Of a DNA stretch of 64,000 bases, positions 35,368 to 44,214 are shown piece by piece. Position numbers and translations under genes: made by a program. The stretch is taken from contig NZ_FPKU01000001.1 of assembly GCF_900119845.1 (NCBI RefSeq), positions 186,001-250,000 on the forward strand, written 5' to 3'. Within the stretch, counting starts at the first letter, position 1, and every line of letters starts with the position of its first letter. The DNA comes from Devosia enhydra. GTDB lineage: Bacteria; Pseudomonadota; Alphaproteobacteria; Rhizobiales; Devosiaceae. Under the pieces are notes generated by a model. It was not told where the DNA came from and searched no databases. It was given only the letters and a program-made list of their open reading frames with translations.

Positions 35368-35808
35368 ATGTCTTTTTCTCTCGATACCCCCAGCCCCGCC
35401 ACGCTCAAGGCCGAGGCCCGTGCCCTGCGCGCCGAGCGCGACAAGGCCGGTACCCCCATCACCCATTCGGCTGCGCTCGAGGAAGTGGCGCACCGCCACG
35501 GTTATCGCGACTGGAACACCGCCCATGCGGCGCTGCCCGATCGTATCGCCACCCCGGCGCAGGTCGGTCAGCGGGTCAAGGGGCACTATCTCGGCCAGCC
35601 CTTCACCGGGCTCGTCATCGGTCTCAAGCTTTTGTCCGACCCCAATTATTTCGAGGTCACGGTGAAGTTCGATACCCCGGTCGATGTCGCCCGCTCGACG
35701 CTCTTTAATGCCTTCCGGCACCGCGTGGTCGCAACCATCGACATCCATGGCGTGTCGCCGGCCAAGACCAGCGACGGCAATCCGCACATGCGGATGCGCC
35801 GCGCCTGA
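35368..35808 (+). CDS. Glyoxalase-superfamily small protein
   Basis: A 146-residue protein. The N-terminal half (ATLKAEARALRAERDKAG and THSAALEEVAHRHGYRDWNT) and the second half (GQRVKGHYLGQPFTGLVIG, KFDTPVDVARS, AKTSDGNPH) match the pattern of the Glyoxalase_8 type proteins of alphaproteobacteria, whose function is not known. Start ATG 35368 has AAGAGG before it. In 35132-35367 upstream I see no other gene. Confidence 0.75.
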   Translation: MSFSLDTPSPATLKAEARALRAERDKAGTPITHSAALEEVAHRHGYRDWNTAHAALPDRIATPAQVGQRVKGHYLGQPFTGLVIGLKLLSDPNYFEVTVKFDTPVDVARSTLFNAFRHRVVATIDIHGVSPAKTSDGNPHMRMRRA

Positions 35809-35907
35809 CGCCTTCTCGCCCGGCCTCTTCGTGTGGAGGGGCCGGGTTGAATTCCATCGTCAGTTACCGATATAGCCTGGGGCGAGCAACCTCCGGAGAT
35901 TTCCCCC

Positions 35908-36630
35908 GTGACGACACAGACCAAGCCGATCGACGTCTATTTCTTCCCCACCCCGAACGGGAAGAAGGTCACCATGATGCTCGAGGAGCTCGGCGTGCCC
36001 TATGTCCTGCACGCGGTGCATATCGGCAAGGGCGACCAGTTCAAGCCGGAATTCCTTGCGATTTCGCCCAACAACAAGATCCCCGCCATCGTCGATCCTG
36101 AGGGTCCGGGCGGCGAGCCGATCGCGCTGTTCGAGAGCGGCGCTATCCTCAAATACCTGGCGCAGAAATTCGGCCGCTTCTATCCCACCGATCCCCGCGA
36201 GCAGGCCAAGGTGGATGAATGGCTGTTCTGGCAGGTCGGCGGCTTCGGCCCGATGCTGGGGCAGAACCACCATTTCGCACTCTATGCGCCCGAAAAGATC
36301 CCGTACGCCATCAAGCGCTATCGCGACGAGACGCACCGGCTTTACGGCGTGCTCGACAAGCAGCTCAAGCGCCAGAAAGAGGCCGGCTTCGACTATGTGG
36401 CGGGCGATTATTCCATCGCCGACATCGCCATTCTCGATTGGTCGAACGGCTATGAGCGGCAGGGCATCGACATCGCCGAATTCCCGCATTTTGCCGAATG
36501 GAATGTCCGCCTCAATGCCCGCGAGCCCATCGCGCGGGCCAGCGCCGTCAAGCTCGACGAGGCCGGCAAGCTCGATCTGGGGACCGACAAGGATGCCCAG
36601 TCGGTGCTGTTCAACCAGCGTTCGCTCTGA
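35908..36630 (+). CDS. Glutathione S-transferase, YghU-like
   Basis: A 240-residue glutathione-dependent enzyme. The N-terminal thioredoxin-fold domain (about 1-90) has YFFPTPNGKKVTMMLEEL, IPAIVDPEGPGG and LFESGAILKYLA, the glutathione-binding Ser-Gly pair. The all-helical C-terminal domain has the DYSIADIA motif (N-capping box) at about 170. The PTPNGKKV start and NHHFALYAPEKIPYAIKRY match the YghU/YfcG group of disulfide reductases. GTG 35908 with CCGGAG before it is the start. Its stop directly abuts the convergent DUF2147 stop. Confidence 0.88.
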   Translation: MTTQTKPIDVYFFPTPNGKKVTMMLEELGVPYVLHAVHIGKGDQFKPEFLAISPNNKIPAIVDPEGPGGEPIALFESGAILKYLAQKFGRFYPTDPREQAKVDEWLFWQVGGFGPMLGQNHHFALYAPEKIPYAIKRYRDETHRLYGVLDKQLKRQKEAGFDYVAGDYSIADIAILDWSNGYERQGIDIAEFPHFAEWNVRLNAREPIARASAVKLDEAGKLDLGTDKDAQSVLFNQRSL

Positions 36631-37167
36631 TCACTGCTTTGCGAGCACGGGTGCGGGTGCGATCACCCGCGCCCATTCCTGTTCGAGGCAGATGACATAG
36701 AGCGCGCAGCCCTTGAGCTTGATCCGGTCGGCGTCCACGACCTCGACCGATCCGCCATAGGTGTTGCCGTGCTCGGGGTGATAGACCTCGCCATCGAAGC
36801 GCCAGGGGCTCGCCGTGGGGCTGAGCCTAAGGATCTGCAGGCCCTGGATCGGCCGGCCACGCAGCGCCGGGTCCTTGTTCATCATGTCGGTATAGTTGGC
36901 ACCGATGGCGGTGAGGTCCCCGCCATACTGCTTCATGATGTGCTCGGGCACCACGATCTTGCTGATGAGCCCGCAATAGCCCTGCGGGCAGGCGATGATG
37001 GTGATTTCGGACCCGTCCGCCGTCGCCCAGGTGCCCTCGATCATCGCGGGCGGTTGGGCTGGTGGGCTGCCCGGCAGGACAGGGCTCGGTACGCCCTGCG
37101 CCGCCGCCGGCGAAGCCATGGCCAGTGCCGCCACGGCGATGAGCATAGTCACGATCGATCCAGCCAT
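36631..37167 (-). CDS. Secreted DUF2147 protein
   Basis: A 178-residue protein with a signal peptide (IVTMLIAVAALAMASPAAAQ), a Pro-rich spacer and a canonical DUF2147 domain: EGTWATADGSEITI, MNKDPALRGRPIQGLQIL, GEVYHPEHGNTYGG, and a terminal EWARV. Four cysteines (about C60, C65, C152, C158) suit a secreted protein. The function of the family is unknown. It shares no intergenic base with the convergent GST gene. The protein at 5270-5686 is a more divergent relative. Confidence 0.85.
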   Translation of the reverse strand: MAGSIVTMLIAVAALAMASPAAAQGVPSPVLPGSPPAQPPAMIEGTWATADGSEITIIACPQGYCGLISKIVVPEHIMKQYGGDLTAIGANYTDMMNKDPALRGRPIQGLQILRLSPTASPWRFDGEVYHPEHGNTYGGSVEVVDADRIKLKGCALYVICLEQEWARVIAPAPVLAKQ

Positions 37168-37296
37168 AGCCCGCCTCTTTGTCCCAAACCCTGATGACAG
37201 GCTAATACGGCGCGGGCATGCGGCTGGACGCGATTCCTTTGCCGCGCTTCATCTTGGGCGCCGGCCGCGGCAATTCTGCATCACTGCGGCTGAATG

Positions 37297-37485
37297 TCAG
37301 GCCGCCTGAGGCACGACACAACGGCCCAGCGACGAAATCACGAGGCCTGGGCCGGCGCGCTCGGCAAGGCCGAGATTGCGCAACTGCTCGCAGATTTCCT
37401 CCGAAACGCGAGCATTGGGGCTGTTGGCCATATGCAGCAGCGCCCGCCGCTGATCAGGTGTCAGGGTGGTCCATTCGATGAGCAT
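37297..37485 (-). CDS. Small winged-helix-like protein
   Basis: A 62-residue protein (MLIEWTTLTPDQRRALLHMA) with an excellent GGAGGA ribosome-binding site eight bases before ATG 37485. The order of helices followed by GLAERAGPGLVISSLGRCVV looks like the second half of a MarR-type winged helix: a recognition helix, then a beta wing. Such a short version might bind DNA as a dimer. It is downstream of the GT8 gene and icd on the same strand, with 50 bases between. Confidence 0.7.
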   Translation of the reverse strand: MLIEWTTLTPDQRRALLHMANSPNARVSEEICEQLRNLGLAERAGPGLVISSLGRCVVPQAA

Positions 37486-37535
37486 GAAATTGTCCTCCGC
37501 GGAGGCAGAAACCTGCTCACGCGCAGAGGGTTCCC

Positions 37536-38621
37536 CTAGATCTTGCGCCCGAGCCCGATTGTTTCGAGACGGCGCCGGAGGGCCATCGCCTCGCTCCGGA
37601 AGGAGAGGTCGGGCAGGGGCGTCGGGGCCGCGCGCGGCAGCCACCAGCGGGCCGCCACATACCCCTCGCGCAAGGCGCGGGCCTCGGGCGCATGCCGGGC
37701 GTAAAACCACCACTGACCGGCAAATTTCGGAGCAAGGATGCTCTCGTCGCGCGGCAGCAGCCAGGGCTTGCGCGGGCCGGTGAAGTGGATGATTCCAGGC
37801 TTGCGGGCTGCGGCGTCGAACAGTGCGCGGCTCGCAGCGTCGGCCCGCCGCCGATAGGCGTAGCCGAACCCCGTCGCCATCAGGTTCCAGCGCAGGTCCA
37901 GCCGGTGGATGTGATCGGGGAGCACTGCATTGAGCACGCATTGGTCGGCATAGATGAGCTCGGTGCTGAAGCGCTCGAGATGGTCGCGCGCATGATCAGC
38001 GAGACCGAAGGCGCGCAGCCTGTCGAGCTGCATCAGCATCACGCCCGAATTGACGTAATTGAGCGGGCCGGACATCGGGTCGAGCCCGAGGATCTCGGCG
38101 CAATAGTCCGAGAACGTCCCGCGGAACCGCCCGACATCGAAGACGCCCCAGCGCTTGAGATTGCGGATCGGTATGTCGGTCGCCATCCCGATCATCGCCG
38201 CGCCGAGATCGAGATCGAAGAGGCCCGAGACGTCGTCGCGCACCAGCACGTCGCCATCGATATAGAGCACCCGGCTGAATTCGGGCAGCAGATCGGGCAG
38301 CATCAGCCGCAGCAGCGTCGCCGGCGGCAGGGTGGTGATCAGTGGAAAATGCGCAAGGGGATTGGCGACCGGCCGGATCTCTACCCGGACCCCGCCATGA
38401 TCAAAGCCCGCGAGCCGCTCGGCCACCGCATCCATCTCGCCATCGAGCAGGATGATGTAGCGGATGCGCCGACCTTGGGGTGCGTGGGCGGCGAGCGACG
38501 TGGCGATCACACCGGCCTGTGCGAGCAGCCGGTTGTCGATGGTGGAGGCGACGACGATGTCGCCGCCGCCAAGGGATGAATCAGCGCTCAGGCGCGGCGC
38601 GCCGGACCCGAGCGCTGGCAT
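37536..38621 (-). CDS. Family 8 glycosyltransferase
   Basis: A retaining glycosyltransferase of 361 residues, of the type that adds hexoses to lipopolysaccharide core or to surface glycans. The family signs are present: IVVASTIDN at the start of the Rossmann-like fold, the metal-binding YIDGDVLV (D122 and D124), YVNSGVMLM, DQCVLNAVL and the late HFTGPRKPW. It lies three bases after icd on the same strand, which is unusual company for a metabolic enzyme and may be chance. Confidence 0.9.
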   Translation of the reverse strand: MPALGSGAPRLSADSSLGGGDIVVASTIDNRLLAQAGVIATSLAAHAPQGRRIRYIILLDGEMDAVAERLAGFDHGGVRVEIRPVANPLAHFPLITTLPPATLLRLMLPDLLPEFSRVLYIDGDVLVRDDVSGLFDLDLGAAMIGMATDIPIRNLKRWGVFDVGRFRGTFSDYCAEILGLDPMSGPLNYVNSGVMLMQLDRLRAFGLADHARDHLERFSTELIYADQCVLNAVLPDHIHRLDLRWNLMATGFGYAYRRRADAASRALFDAAARKPGIIHFTGPRKPWLLPRDESILAPKFAGQWWFYARHAPEARALREGYVAARWWLPRAAPTPLPDLSFRSEAMALRRRLETIGLGRKI

Positions 38622-38624
38622 GGA

Positions 38625-39836
38625 TCAGGCCATGGCCTTCTGCAGATTGGCGTCGACGGCATCGAGGAAGCCGAGCGTCGAGAGCCACTTCTGGTCCGGC
38701 CCGACGAGCAGCGCCAGGTCCTTGGTCATCTGGCCGGCCTCGACGGTGTCGACGCAGACCTTTTCGAGCGTCAGCGCGAACTTGGCCAGTTCGGCATTGC
38801 CGTCGAGCTTGGCGCGATGGGCGAGGCCGCGCGTCCAGGCGAAGATCGAGGCGATGGAGTTGGTCGAGGTCTCCTTGCCCTGCTGGTGCTGGCGGTAGTG
38901 GCGCGTCACCGTGCCATGGGCCGCCTCGGCCTCGACGATCTTGCCATCGGGGGTCATCAGCACCGAGGTCATCAGCCCCAGCGAGCCGAAGCCCTGCGCC
39001 ACGATGTCGGACTGCACGTCGCCGTCATAGTTCTTGCACGCCCAGACATAGCCGCCCGACCACTTGAGGGCCGAGGCCACCATGTCGTCGATCAGGCGAT
39101 GCTCGTACCAGATCTTGAGGGCATCGAACTTGGACTTGTATTCGGCGTCGAAGATCTCCTGGAAGATATCCTTGAACCGCCCGTCATAGGCCTTGAGAAT
39201 GGTGTTCTTGGTCGAAAGGTAGCACGGTACCTTGCGGTTGATGGCGTAGTTGAACGAGGCATGCGCGAAATCGCGGATGGATTCGTCGAGGTTGTACATG
39301 GCCATCGCCACGCCCGAACCGGGCGCCTTGAACACTTCGTGCTCGATGACCTTGCCGTCTTCGCCGGTGAACTTGATCGTCAGCGTGCCGGCGCCGGGGA
39401 AGCGGAAATCGGTGGCGCGATACTGGTCGCCGAAGGCATGGCGGCCCACGATGATCGGCTGGGTCCAGCCCGGCACGAGGCGCGGCACGTTCGAGCAGAT
39501 GATCGGCTCGCGGAAGATCACGCCGCCCAGGATGTTGCGGATGGTGCCGTTGGGCGACTTCCACATCTTCTTGAGCTTGAATTCCTCGACGCGCTGCTCG
39601 TCCGGAGTGATGGTGGCGCATTTCACGCCCACGCCATATTCGCGGATGGCATTGGCGGAATCGATCGTCACCTGATCGTCCGTCCGGTCGCGGTTCTCCA
39701 TCCCGAGATCGTAATATTTGAGGTCGATATCGAGATAGGGATGGATCAGCTTGTCCTTGATCGCCTGCCAGATGATGCGGGTCATCTCGTCGCCGTCGAG
39801 TTCGACGACCGGGTTGGCGACTTTGATCTTGGACAT
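38625..39836 (-). CDS. icd: NADP-dependent isocitrate dehydrogenase
   Basis: Oxidatively decarboxylates isocitrate to 2-oxoglutarate in the TCA cycle. The 403-residue product is of the homodimeric, eukaryote-like NADP type: [48 protein letters not shown] and [13 protein letters not shown]. It has a candidate promoter at 39887-39914. Confidence 0.97.
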   Translation of the reverse strand: MSKIKVANPVVELDGDEMTRIIWQAIKDKLIHPYLDIDLKYYDLGMENRDRTDDQVTIDSANAIREYGVGVKCATITPDEQRVEEFKLKKMWKSPNGTIRNILGGVIFREPIICSNVPRLVPGWTQPIIVGRHAFGDQYRATDFRFPGAGTLTIKFTGEDGKVIEHEVFKAPGSGVAMAMYNLDESIRDFAHASFNYAINRKVPCYLSTKNTILKAYDGRFKDIFQEIFDAEYKSKFDALKIWYEHRLIDDMVASALKWSGGYVWACKNYDGDVQSDIVAQGFGSLGLMTSVLMTPDGKIVEAEAAHGTVTRHYRQHQQGKETSTNSIASIFAWTRGLAHRAKLDGNAELAKFALTLEKVCVDTVEAGQMTKDLALLVGPDQKWLSTLGFLDAVDANLQKAMA

Positions 39837-39886
39837 GCTGGGGCTCCCATGCGACGATTTTCTGGCCGATTGGCCGGGCTCGCGCC

Positions 39887-39914
39887 CCTATAGCATCGGC
39901 ATCATCGCTGGCAA
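39887..39914 (-). promoter_or_regulatory. Candidate icd promoter
   Basis: TTGCCA (39914-39909) and TATAGG (39892-39887) are 16 bases apart on the minus strand, about 45 bases upstream of the icd start. Confidence 0.45.
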
Positions 39915-39928
39915 AGCCGCGTGCGCTG

Positions 39929-40267
39929 CTATTTCGCGGGCAGGGTGGCGACGAAGGCCAGCGCCCGGTCGATCCAGTCGGCAAGCGCCGCCTCATCCTC
40001 GATCGCTTCGGCGTCCACCATCACGAAGCCCGACATGGTCTTGTCGCCCATGGTCATCAGGCGCACACCCGGCCGGGCCAGCGCCTCATCCTGCCCGGCC
40101 CTGCCCACGCGCACCATCAGGTCGCCGCTCTTCATGGGCGCCACCACCATGTTGCCGTCGCGCATGAAGGCGATCGAGCCGAACATCTTCTTTTCGGCAA
40201 GGCCCGGCCCCTCGCCCAGATGGGCGCGGATGCGGTCGGCCAGATCGATGAGAAGGCTCGAAACCAC
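39929..40267 (-). CDS. TfoX N-terminal domain protein
   Basis: A 112-residue single-domain protein. The pattern EKKMFGSIAFMRDGNMVVAP followed by DLMVRVG and the late MSGFVMVD is that of the TfoX/Sxy N-terminal domain, seen here without the C-terminal domain of the competence regulator. Such stand-alone forms are widespread and of unclear function. GTG 40267 is the start, with AGGGGACAGG before it. Confidence 0.8.
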   Translation of the reverse strand: MVSSLLIDLADRIRAHLGEGPGLAEKKMFGSIAFMRDGNMVVAPMKSGDLMVRVGRAGQDEALARPGVRLMTMGDKTMSGFVMVDAEAIEDEAALADWIDRALAFVATLPAK

Positions 40268-40433
40268 CGCGATCCTGTCCCCTTTGCGGCGAGCGTGGCA
40301 CGGCTTTGCGGCAGCCTGCAAGAGCCTGACCGCAGGGCCCGATAAGGGGCATTTTATTTTCCCAGCGCCGCGGAACCGGCCGTCACCACCTCCGTTGTCA
40401 CCTCGGGCTGACACGAGATGCGGGAGTGGCGTG

Positions 40434-41045
40434 ATGACCAGGGTGGAAGTATTTCCTGTCGAAACCGAACGTCTGGTGCTGCGGCACCTCGAGATGACCG
40501 ATCTCGATGCGGTGGTCGCCTATTTTCTCGCCCCCGATGCCCAGCGCTACCTCGAAAGCCGCGTCCACGATCGTGCCGATGTGTCGGCGGCCCTCTCCGC
40601 CATGTCGCGCCAGCGCTGGCTCAGCCGCCCCGGCGATGCGGTGATCTGCGGCATCGAGCGCAGCGAAGATGGTCGGCTGGTCGGCCAGGCGTCCCTGCGC
40701 TGGACCGACGCGACCGCCTCGCAGGCCGAGCTGCGCTTTATCATCGCCCCTGATTGCCGCAATGCCGGTCTCGCCACCGAGGCCGTGCGCGCCATGGTCG
40801 ATGCCGGCTTCAACGACTTCCAGTTCCACCGCATCTTCGCCCGCTGCGCCGGCCAGAACCGCGCCGCCGCCCGCCTGCTGCGCGGGCTGGGCATGCGGCT
40901 TGAGGCCCATTACCGCGAGCACGCGCTTTATGACGGCGAATGGGACGAGGAATTGCACTTCGCCGTGCTCGACCGCGAATGGGCCCGTGGCCCCGCCGTC
41001 CGCGCCCTGCCGGTCATCCAGCCCGATACGCGGCTGACCGCCTGA
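40434..41045 (+). CDS. GNAT N-acetyltransferase (RimJ/RimL-like)
   Basis: A 203-residue acetyltransferase. ETERLVLRHLEMTDLDAV is the typical RimJ/RimL N-terminus. The acetyl-CoA binding site appears as RNAGLATEAVRAMVDAGF, and RIFARCAGQNRAAARLLRGLGMRLEAHYRE is the late conserved helix region. The acceptor may be a ribosomal protein N-terminus or a small molecule. GTG 40431 is an alternative start. Confidence 0.85.
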   Translation: MTRVEVFPVETERLVLRHLEMTDLDAVVAYFLAPDAQRYLESRVHDRADVSAALSAMSRQRWLSRPGDAVICGIERSEDGRLVGQASLRWTDATASQAELRFIIAPDCRNAGLATEAVRAMVDAGFNDFQFHRIFARCAGQNRAAARLLRGLGMRLEAHYREHALYDGEWDEELHFAVLDREWARGPAVRALPVIQPDTRLTA

Positions 41046-41127
41046 GCCGCTGCCGCCCCCGGGCGGCCGGCTTGATCTTTGTGCGTGGCCGGGCTAGCTG
41101 CCTGCCTCACAGGCAGGGGAGACCAGC

Positions 41128-41922
41128 ATGGCCGGCACCGACACCACCCAGTCCATCGTCTATCGGCCGAGCCCCGCCATCATCCTGTGCGAGCCCCAGC
41201 TGGGCGAGAACATCGGCACGGCGGCGCGGGCCATGGCCAATTTCGGGCTCTGGGACCTGCGGCTGGTCAACCCGCGCGATGGCTGGCCCAATGAGCGGGC
41301 CGTCGCCGCCGCCTCGCGCGCCGATCACGTGCTCGACAAGGTGCGCGTCTTTGCCACCACCGAAGAGGCGGTCGCCGATCTCAGCCTCGTCTTCGCCACC
41401 ACCGCCCGCCGTCGCGACATGCAGAAGGAAGTGGTGGGGCCCGAGGAGGGCGCGCGCCGCATCATCTCCCATATCGGGGCCGGAGCCGGGGCAGGGCTCC
41501 TGTTCGGCCGCGAGCGCTGGGGGCTCTATAATGAAGAGGTGGCGCTTTCGGATGCCATCGTCACCCTGCCGGTCGAGCCGGCCTTCGCCTCGCTCAATAT
41601 CGCCCAGGCGGTGCTGATCCTTGCCTATGAATGGCGGCGCCAGAGCGATCTGGGCGAAGCCCTGCCGTTCGGCGACGGCCGCGCGGAGGCCGCGCCAAAA
41701 TCGGAACTCATGGGCCTCTTCGAGCATCTCGAGGGCGTGCTCGACCAGACCGGCTTCTTCACCACCCCCGACAAGCGCCCCAGCATGGTCAACAATCTGC
41801 GCACGGCGCTGACCCGCGGCAGCTTCTCGAGCCAGGAGATCCGCACCCTGCGCGGGGTGATCTCCTCGATCGACCGGCGCCACGAACGGCCCAATCCCAA
41901 CCGGCAGAAGCCCGAGAGTTGA
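41128..41922 (+). CDS. trmJ: tRNA/rRNA methyltransferase, SpoU (TrmJ-like)
   Basis: A SPOUT-fold 2'-O-methyltransferase of 264 residues. Motif 1 is EPQLGENIGTAARAM, motif 2 LLFGRERWGL and motif 3 LPVEPAFASLNIAQAVLI. The length and motif spacing fit TrmJ, which methylates the ribose of nucleotide 32 in some tRNAs. GGGGAGA lies just before the ATG. A C-terminal helical region completes the fold. Confidence 0.88.
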   Translation: MAGTDTTQSIVYRPSPAIILCEPQLGENIGTAARAMANFGLWDLRLVNPRDGWPNERAVAAASRADHVLDKVRVFATTEEAVADLSLVFATTARRRDMQKEVVGPEEGARRIISHIGAGAGAGLLFGRERWGLYNEEVALSDAIVTLPVEPAFASLNIAQAVLILAYEWRRQSDLGEALPFGDGRAEAAPKSELMGLFEHLEGVLDQTGFFTTPDKRPSMVNNLRTALTRGSFSSQEIRTLRGVISSIDRRHERPNPNRQKPES

Positions 41923-41952
41923 CCAACTAGTCTTTGACGGCGGCGCTGCGGC

Positions 41953-43236
41953 ATGCGATTGCCCGGTGCCTCCACAGAGTCTTCCGATATGTTTCCCTCT
42001 ACTCGCGGTGCCGACGCCGGCAAGATCGCGTTCACCTACCTCAATTTCCGCTTCTTCTGGCTCACCACCCTGCTTGTGAGCTTTGCGGTGCAGATCATGT
42101 CGGTCTCGGTGGCCTGGCAGATCTACGACATCACCGGCAATGTCTTCCTGCTCGGGCTCGTAGGGCTCTGCCTCTTCCTGCCGGCCCTCGTGCTCATCCT
42201 CGTCACGGGGTTGACGGCCGATCGCTTCAACCGGCGCGGCATCATGGCGGTCTGCCTTGTGATCGAGCTCGGCTGCGCGCTCGGTTTCCTCATGTTTTCG
42301 AGTGCGGAGGAGCACGAGGTCTGGCCGATCTTCGTCATCCTCGTGATGCTGGGCACGGCGCGCGCCTTCTGGAGCCCGGCCGCTCATTCATTGGCCCCCA
42401 ATCTCGTGCCGCCCCAGGCGCTGGCCAATGCCATCACCGTCAATGCCTCGGCCTGGCAGTTCGCCTCGATCATGGGGCCGGCGGCGGGTGGCCTCCTCTA
42501 TGGCGTCGCGCCGGCCGTCGCCTTCGGCACGGCAGCGGCGCTGCTCTGCTGCGCATTCGTCTCGGTGCTGATGATCCAGAAGCCGGCCCAGCGCGAATCG
42601 CACCAGGCCACGAGCCTCGAGACCATCACCGCCGGCTTCCGCTACATCTTCTCCAACAAGGTGGTGCTGGGCGCCATCTCGCTCGATATGTTCGCGGTGC
42701 TGATGGGCGGGGCGGTGGCGCTGCTGCCCGTCTATGCCAAGGATATTCTCAAGGCGGGGCCGGAAGAGTTGGGCCTATTGCGCGCCGCGCCGGGCGTCGG
42801 CGCCATCGTCATGGCCATCGTGCTCACCCGCTTTCCCATCCGCGACCATGCGGGCAAGATCCTGTTCCTCTTCGTCGGGCTCTTCGGCGCCTTCACCGTG
42901 CTTTTCGGCGTTTCCACGACGGTCTGGATCTCCATTCCCGCCCTGGCGCTGGTTGGGGCCGCCGACATGGTCAGCGTCACCATCCGCGAGACCATTATGC
43001 AGCTCTGGACGCCCGAGGCGGTGCGCGGGCGGGTGAATGCCGTGAACTCGGTCTTCATCGGCGCCTCCAACGAACTGGGCGAATTCCGCGCCGGTACGGT
43101 GGCGCATTTCATCGGCCCGATGCCGGCCGTGGTGATGGGCGGGGTGGGGGCCATCATCGTGGCTGTGGTATGGAGCCGTATCTTCCCCGGCCTGCGCAAC
43201 CAGCGCAGCCTCGATGCCAAGATGGTGGCGGACTGA
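41953..43236 (+). CDS. Major facilitator superfamily transporter (EntS-like)
   Basis: A 427-residue exporter of about 12 spans. It starts with FRFFWLTTLLVSFAVQIMSVSVAWQIYD and has the loop 2-3 motif GLTADRFNRRGIM. The similarity to the enterobactin exporter EntS class is general, so the substrate is unknown. ATG 41989 is an alternative start that removes the 12-residue polar leader. Confidence 0.85.
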   Translation: MRLPGASTESSDMFPSTRGADAGKIAFTYLNFRFFWLTTLLVSFAVQIMSVSVAWQIYDITGNVFLLGLVGLCLFLPALVLILVTGLTADRFNRRGIMAVCLVIELGCALGFLMFSSAEEHEVWPIFVILVMLGTARAFWSPAAHSLAPNLVPPQALANAITVNASAWQFASIMGPAAGGLLYGVAPAVAFGTAAALLCCAFVSVLMIQKPAQRESHQATSLETITAGFRYIFSNKVVLGAISLDMFAVLMGGAVALLPVYAKDILKAGPEELGLLRAAPGVGAIVMAIVLTRFPIRDHAGKILFLFVGLFGAFTVLFGVSTTVWISIPALALVGAADMVSVTIRETIMQLWTPEAVRGRVNAVNSVFIGASNELGEFRAGTVAHFIGPMPAVVMGGVGAIIVAVVWSRIFPGLRNQRSLDAKMVAD

Positions 43237-43424
43237 CGGGGTGGAGCGGGTTGACTTTCCAGCCTTCCGCCCGTATCACCCGCCCACCTGACGCTCCTTT
43301 TGGAGCCTCGGGCGCACCCGGGATTGCCTGAACTCATCCGAGATCAACGAGCAGTCTGTCGGCCCCGCCAGCGGCGGGGCAGAGGAGGGCGCGGTCCAGC
43401 CAACGCTTTAGAAAAGGACACGCG

Positions 43425-44042
43425 ATGTCGAAGCGCCATAATGCCAAGTACAAGATCGATCGTCGTCTTGGCGAAAATATCTGGGGTCGTCCCAAGTCCC
43501 CGCTCAACGCCCGTGCCTATGGCCCCGGCCAGCACGGCCAGCGCCGCAAGGGCAAGACCTCCGACTATGGTCTGCAGCTGCGCGCCAAGCAGAAGCTCAA
43601 GGGCTATTACGGTTCGATCACCGAAAAGGCCTTCAAGCGCCTCTACACCGAAGCCGCCCGCGTCAAGGGTGATACCGGCGAGCGCCTGATCGGCCTGCTC
43701 GAGAGCCGTCTCGATGCCATCGTCTACCGCGCCAAGTTCGTGGCGACCGTTTTCGCGGCCCGCCAGTTCGTCAGCCACGGCCATGTTCTGGTCAATGGCA
43801 AGCGCGTCACCATCCCGTCCTACCAGGTGCAGGCCGGCGACAAGATCGAAGTCCGCGAGCGTTCGCGCCAGCTGGCCTTCGTGCTCGAGGCCACCCAGCT
43901 CGCCGAGCGTGAAGTGCCCGACTACATCGAAGCCGATCACGGCAAGATGACGGCCACCTTCGTGCGCGTTCCGGCCCTGTCGGATGTGCCCTATCCGGTG
44001 CAGATGGAACCCAACCTCGTCGTCGAATTCTACTCGCGCTGA
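43425..44042 (+). CDS. rpsD: 30S ribosomal protein S4
   Basis: Primary 16S rRNA binding protein of the 5' domain, 205 residues. [22 protein letters not shown] is followed by [16 protein letters not shown] and the S4 RNA-binding domain (about 94-155, [27 protein letters not shown]). It stands alone, outside the ribosomal-protein operons, as is usual in Hyphomicrobiales. Confidence 0.98.
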   Translation: MSKRHNAKYKIDRRLGENIWGRPKSPLNARAYGPGQHGQRRKGKTSDYGLQLRAKQKLKGYYGSITEKAFKRLYTEAARVKGDTGERLIGLLESRLDAIVYRAKFVATVFAARQFVSHGHVLVNGKRVTIPSYQVQAGDKIEVRERSRQLAFVLEATQLAEREVPDYIEADHGKMTATFVRVPALSDVPYPVQMEPNLVVEFYSR

Positions 44043-44082
44043 GTGCTGCGCTGCCGGTTGCGGCAGCGTTTGCAGGAGATCG

Positions 44083-44119
44083 GGGGCAATCGCGGAAACG
44101 CGGTTGCCCCTTTCCTTTT
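44083..44119 (+). terminator. Terminator after rpsD
   Basis: GGGGCAATCGCG and CGCGGTTGCCCC pair around a GAAA loop, followed by TTTCCTTTT, about 40 bases after the rpsD stop. Confidence 0.85.
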
Positions 44120-44154
44120 GAGGCTCGCCTGCCTGCCGCCCTCGAATATAGCCC

Positions 44155-44190
44155 AAAAGAAAACGGGCGACCCGAAGGCCGCCCGTTCCC
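44155..44190 (-). terminator. Terminator of the outer-membrane protein gene
   Basis: On the minus strand AACGGGCGGCC and GGTCGCCCGTT pair around a TTCG tetraloop, followed by TTCTTTT. It lies 25-60 bases after the stop of the convergent barrel gene and faces the rpsD terminator. Confidence 0.85.
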
Positions 44191-44214
44191 CAATGCAGTG
44201 ACGATGTCGACCGA

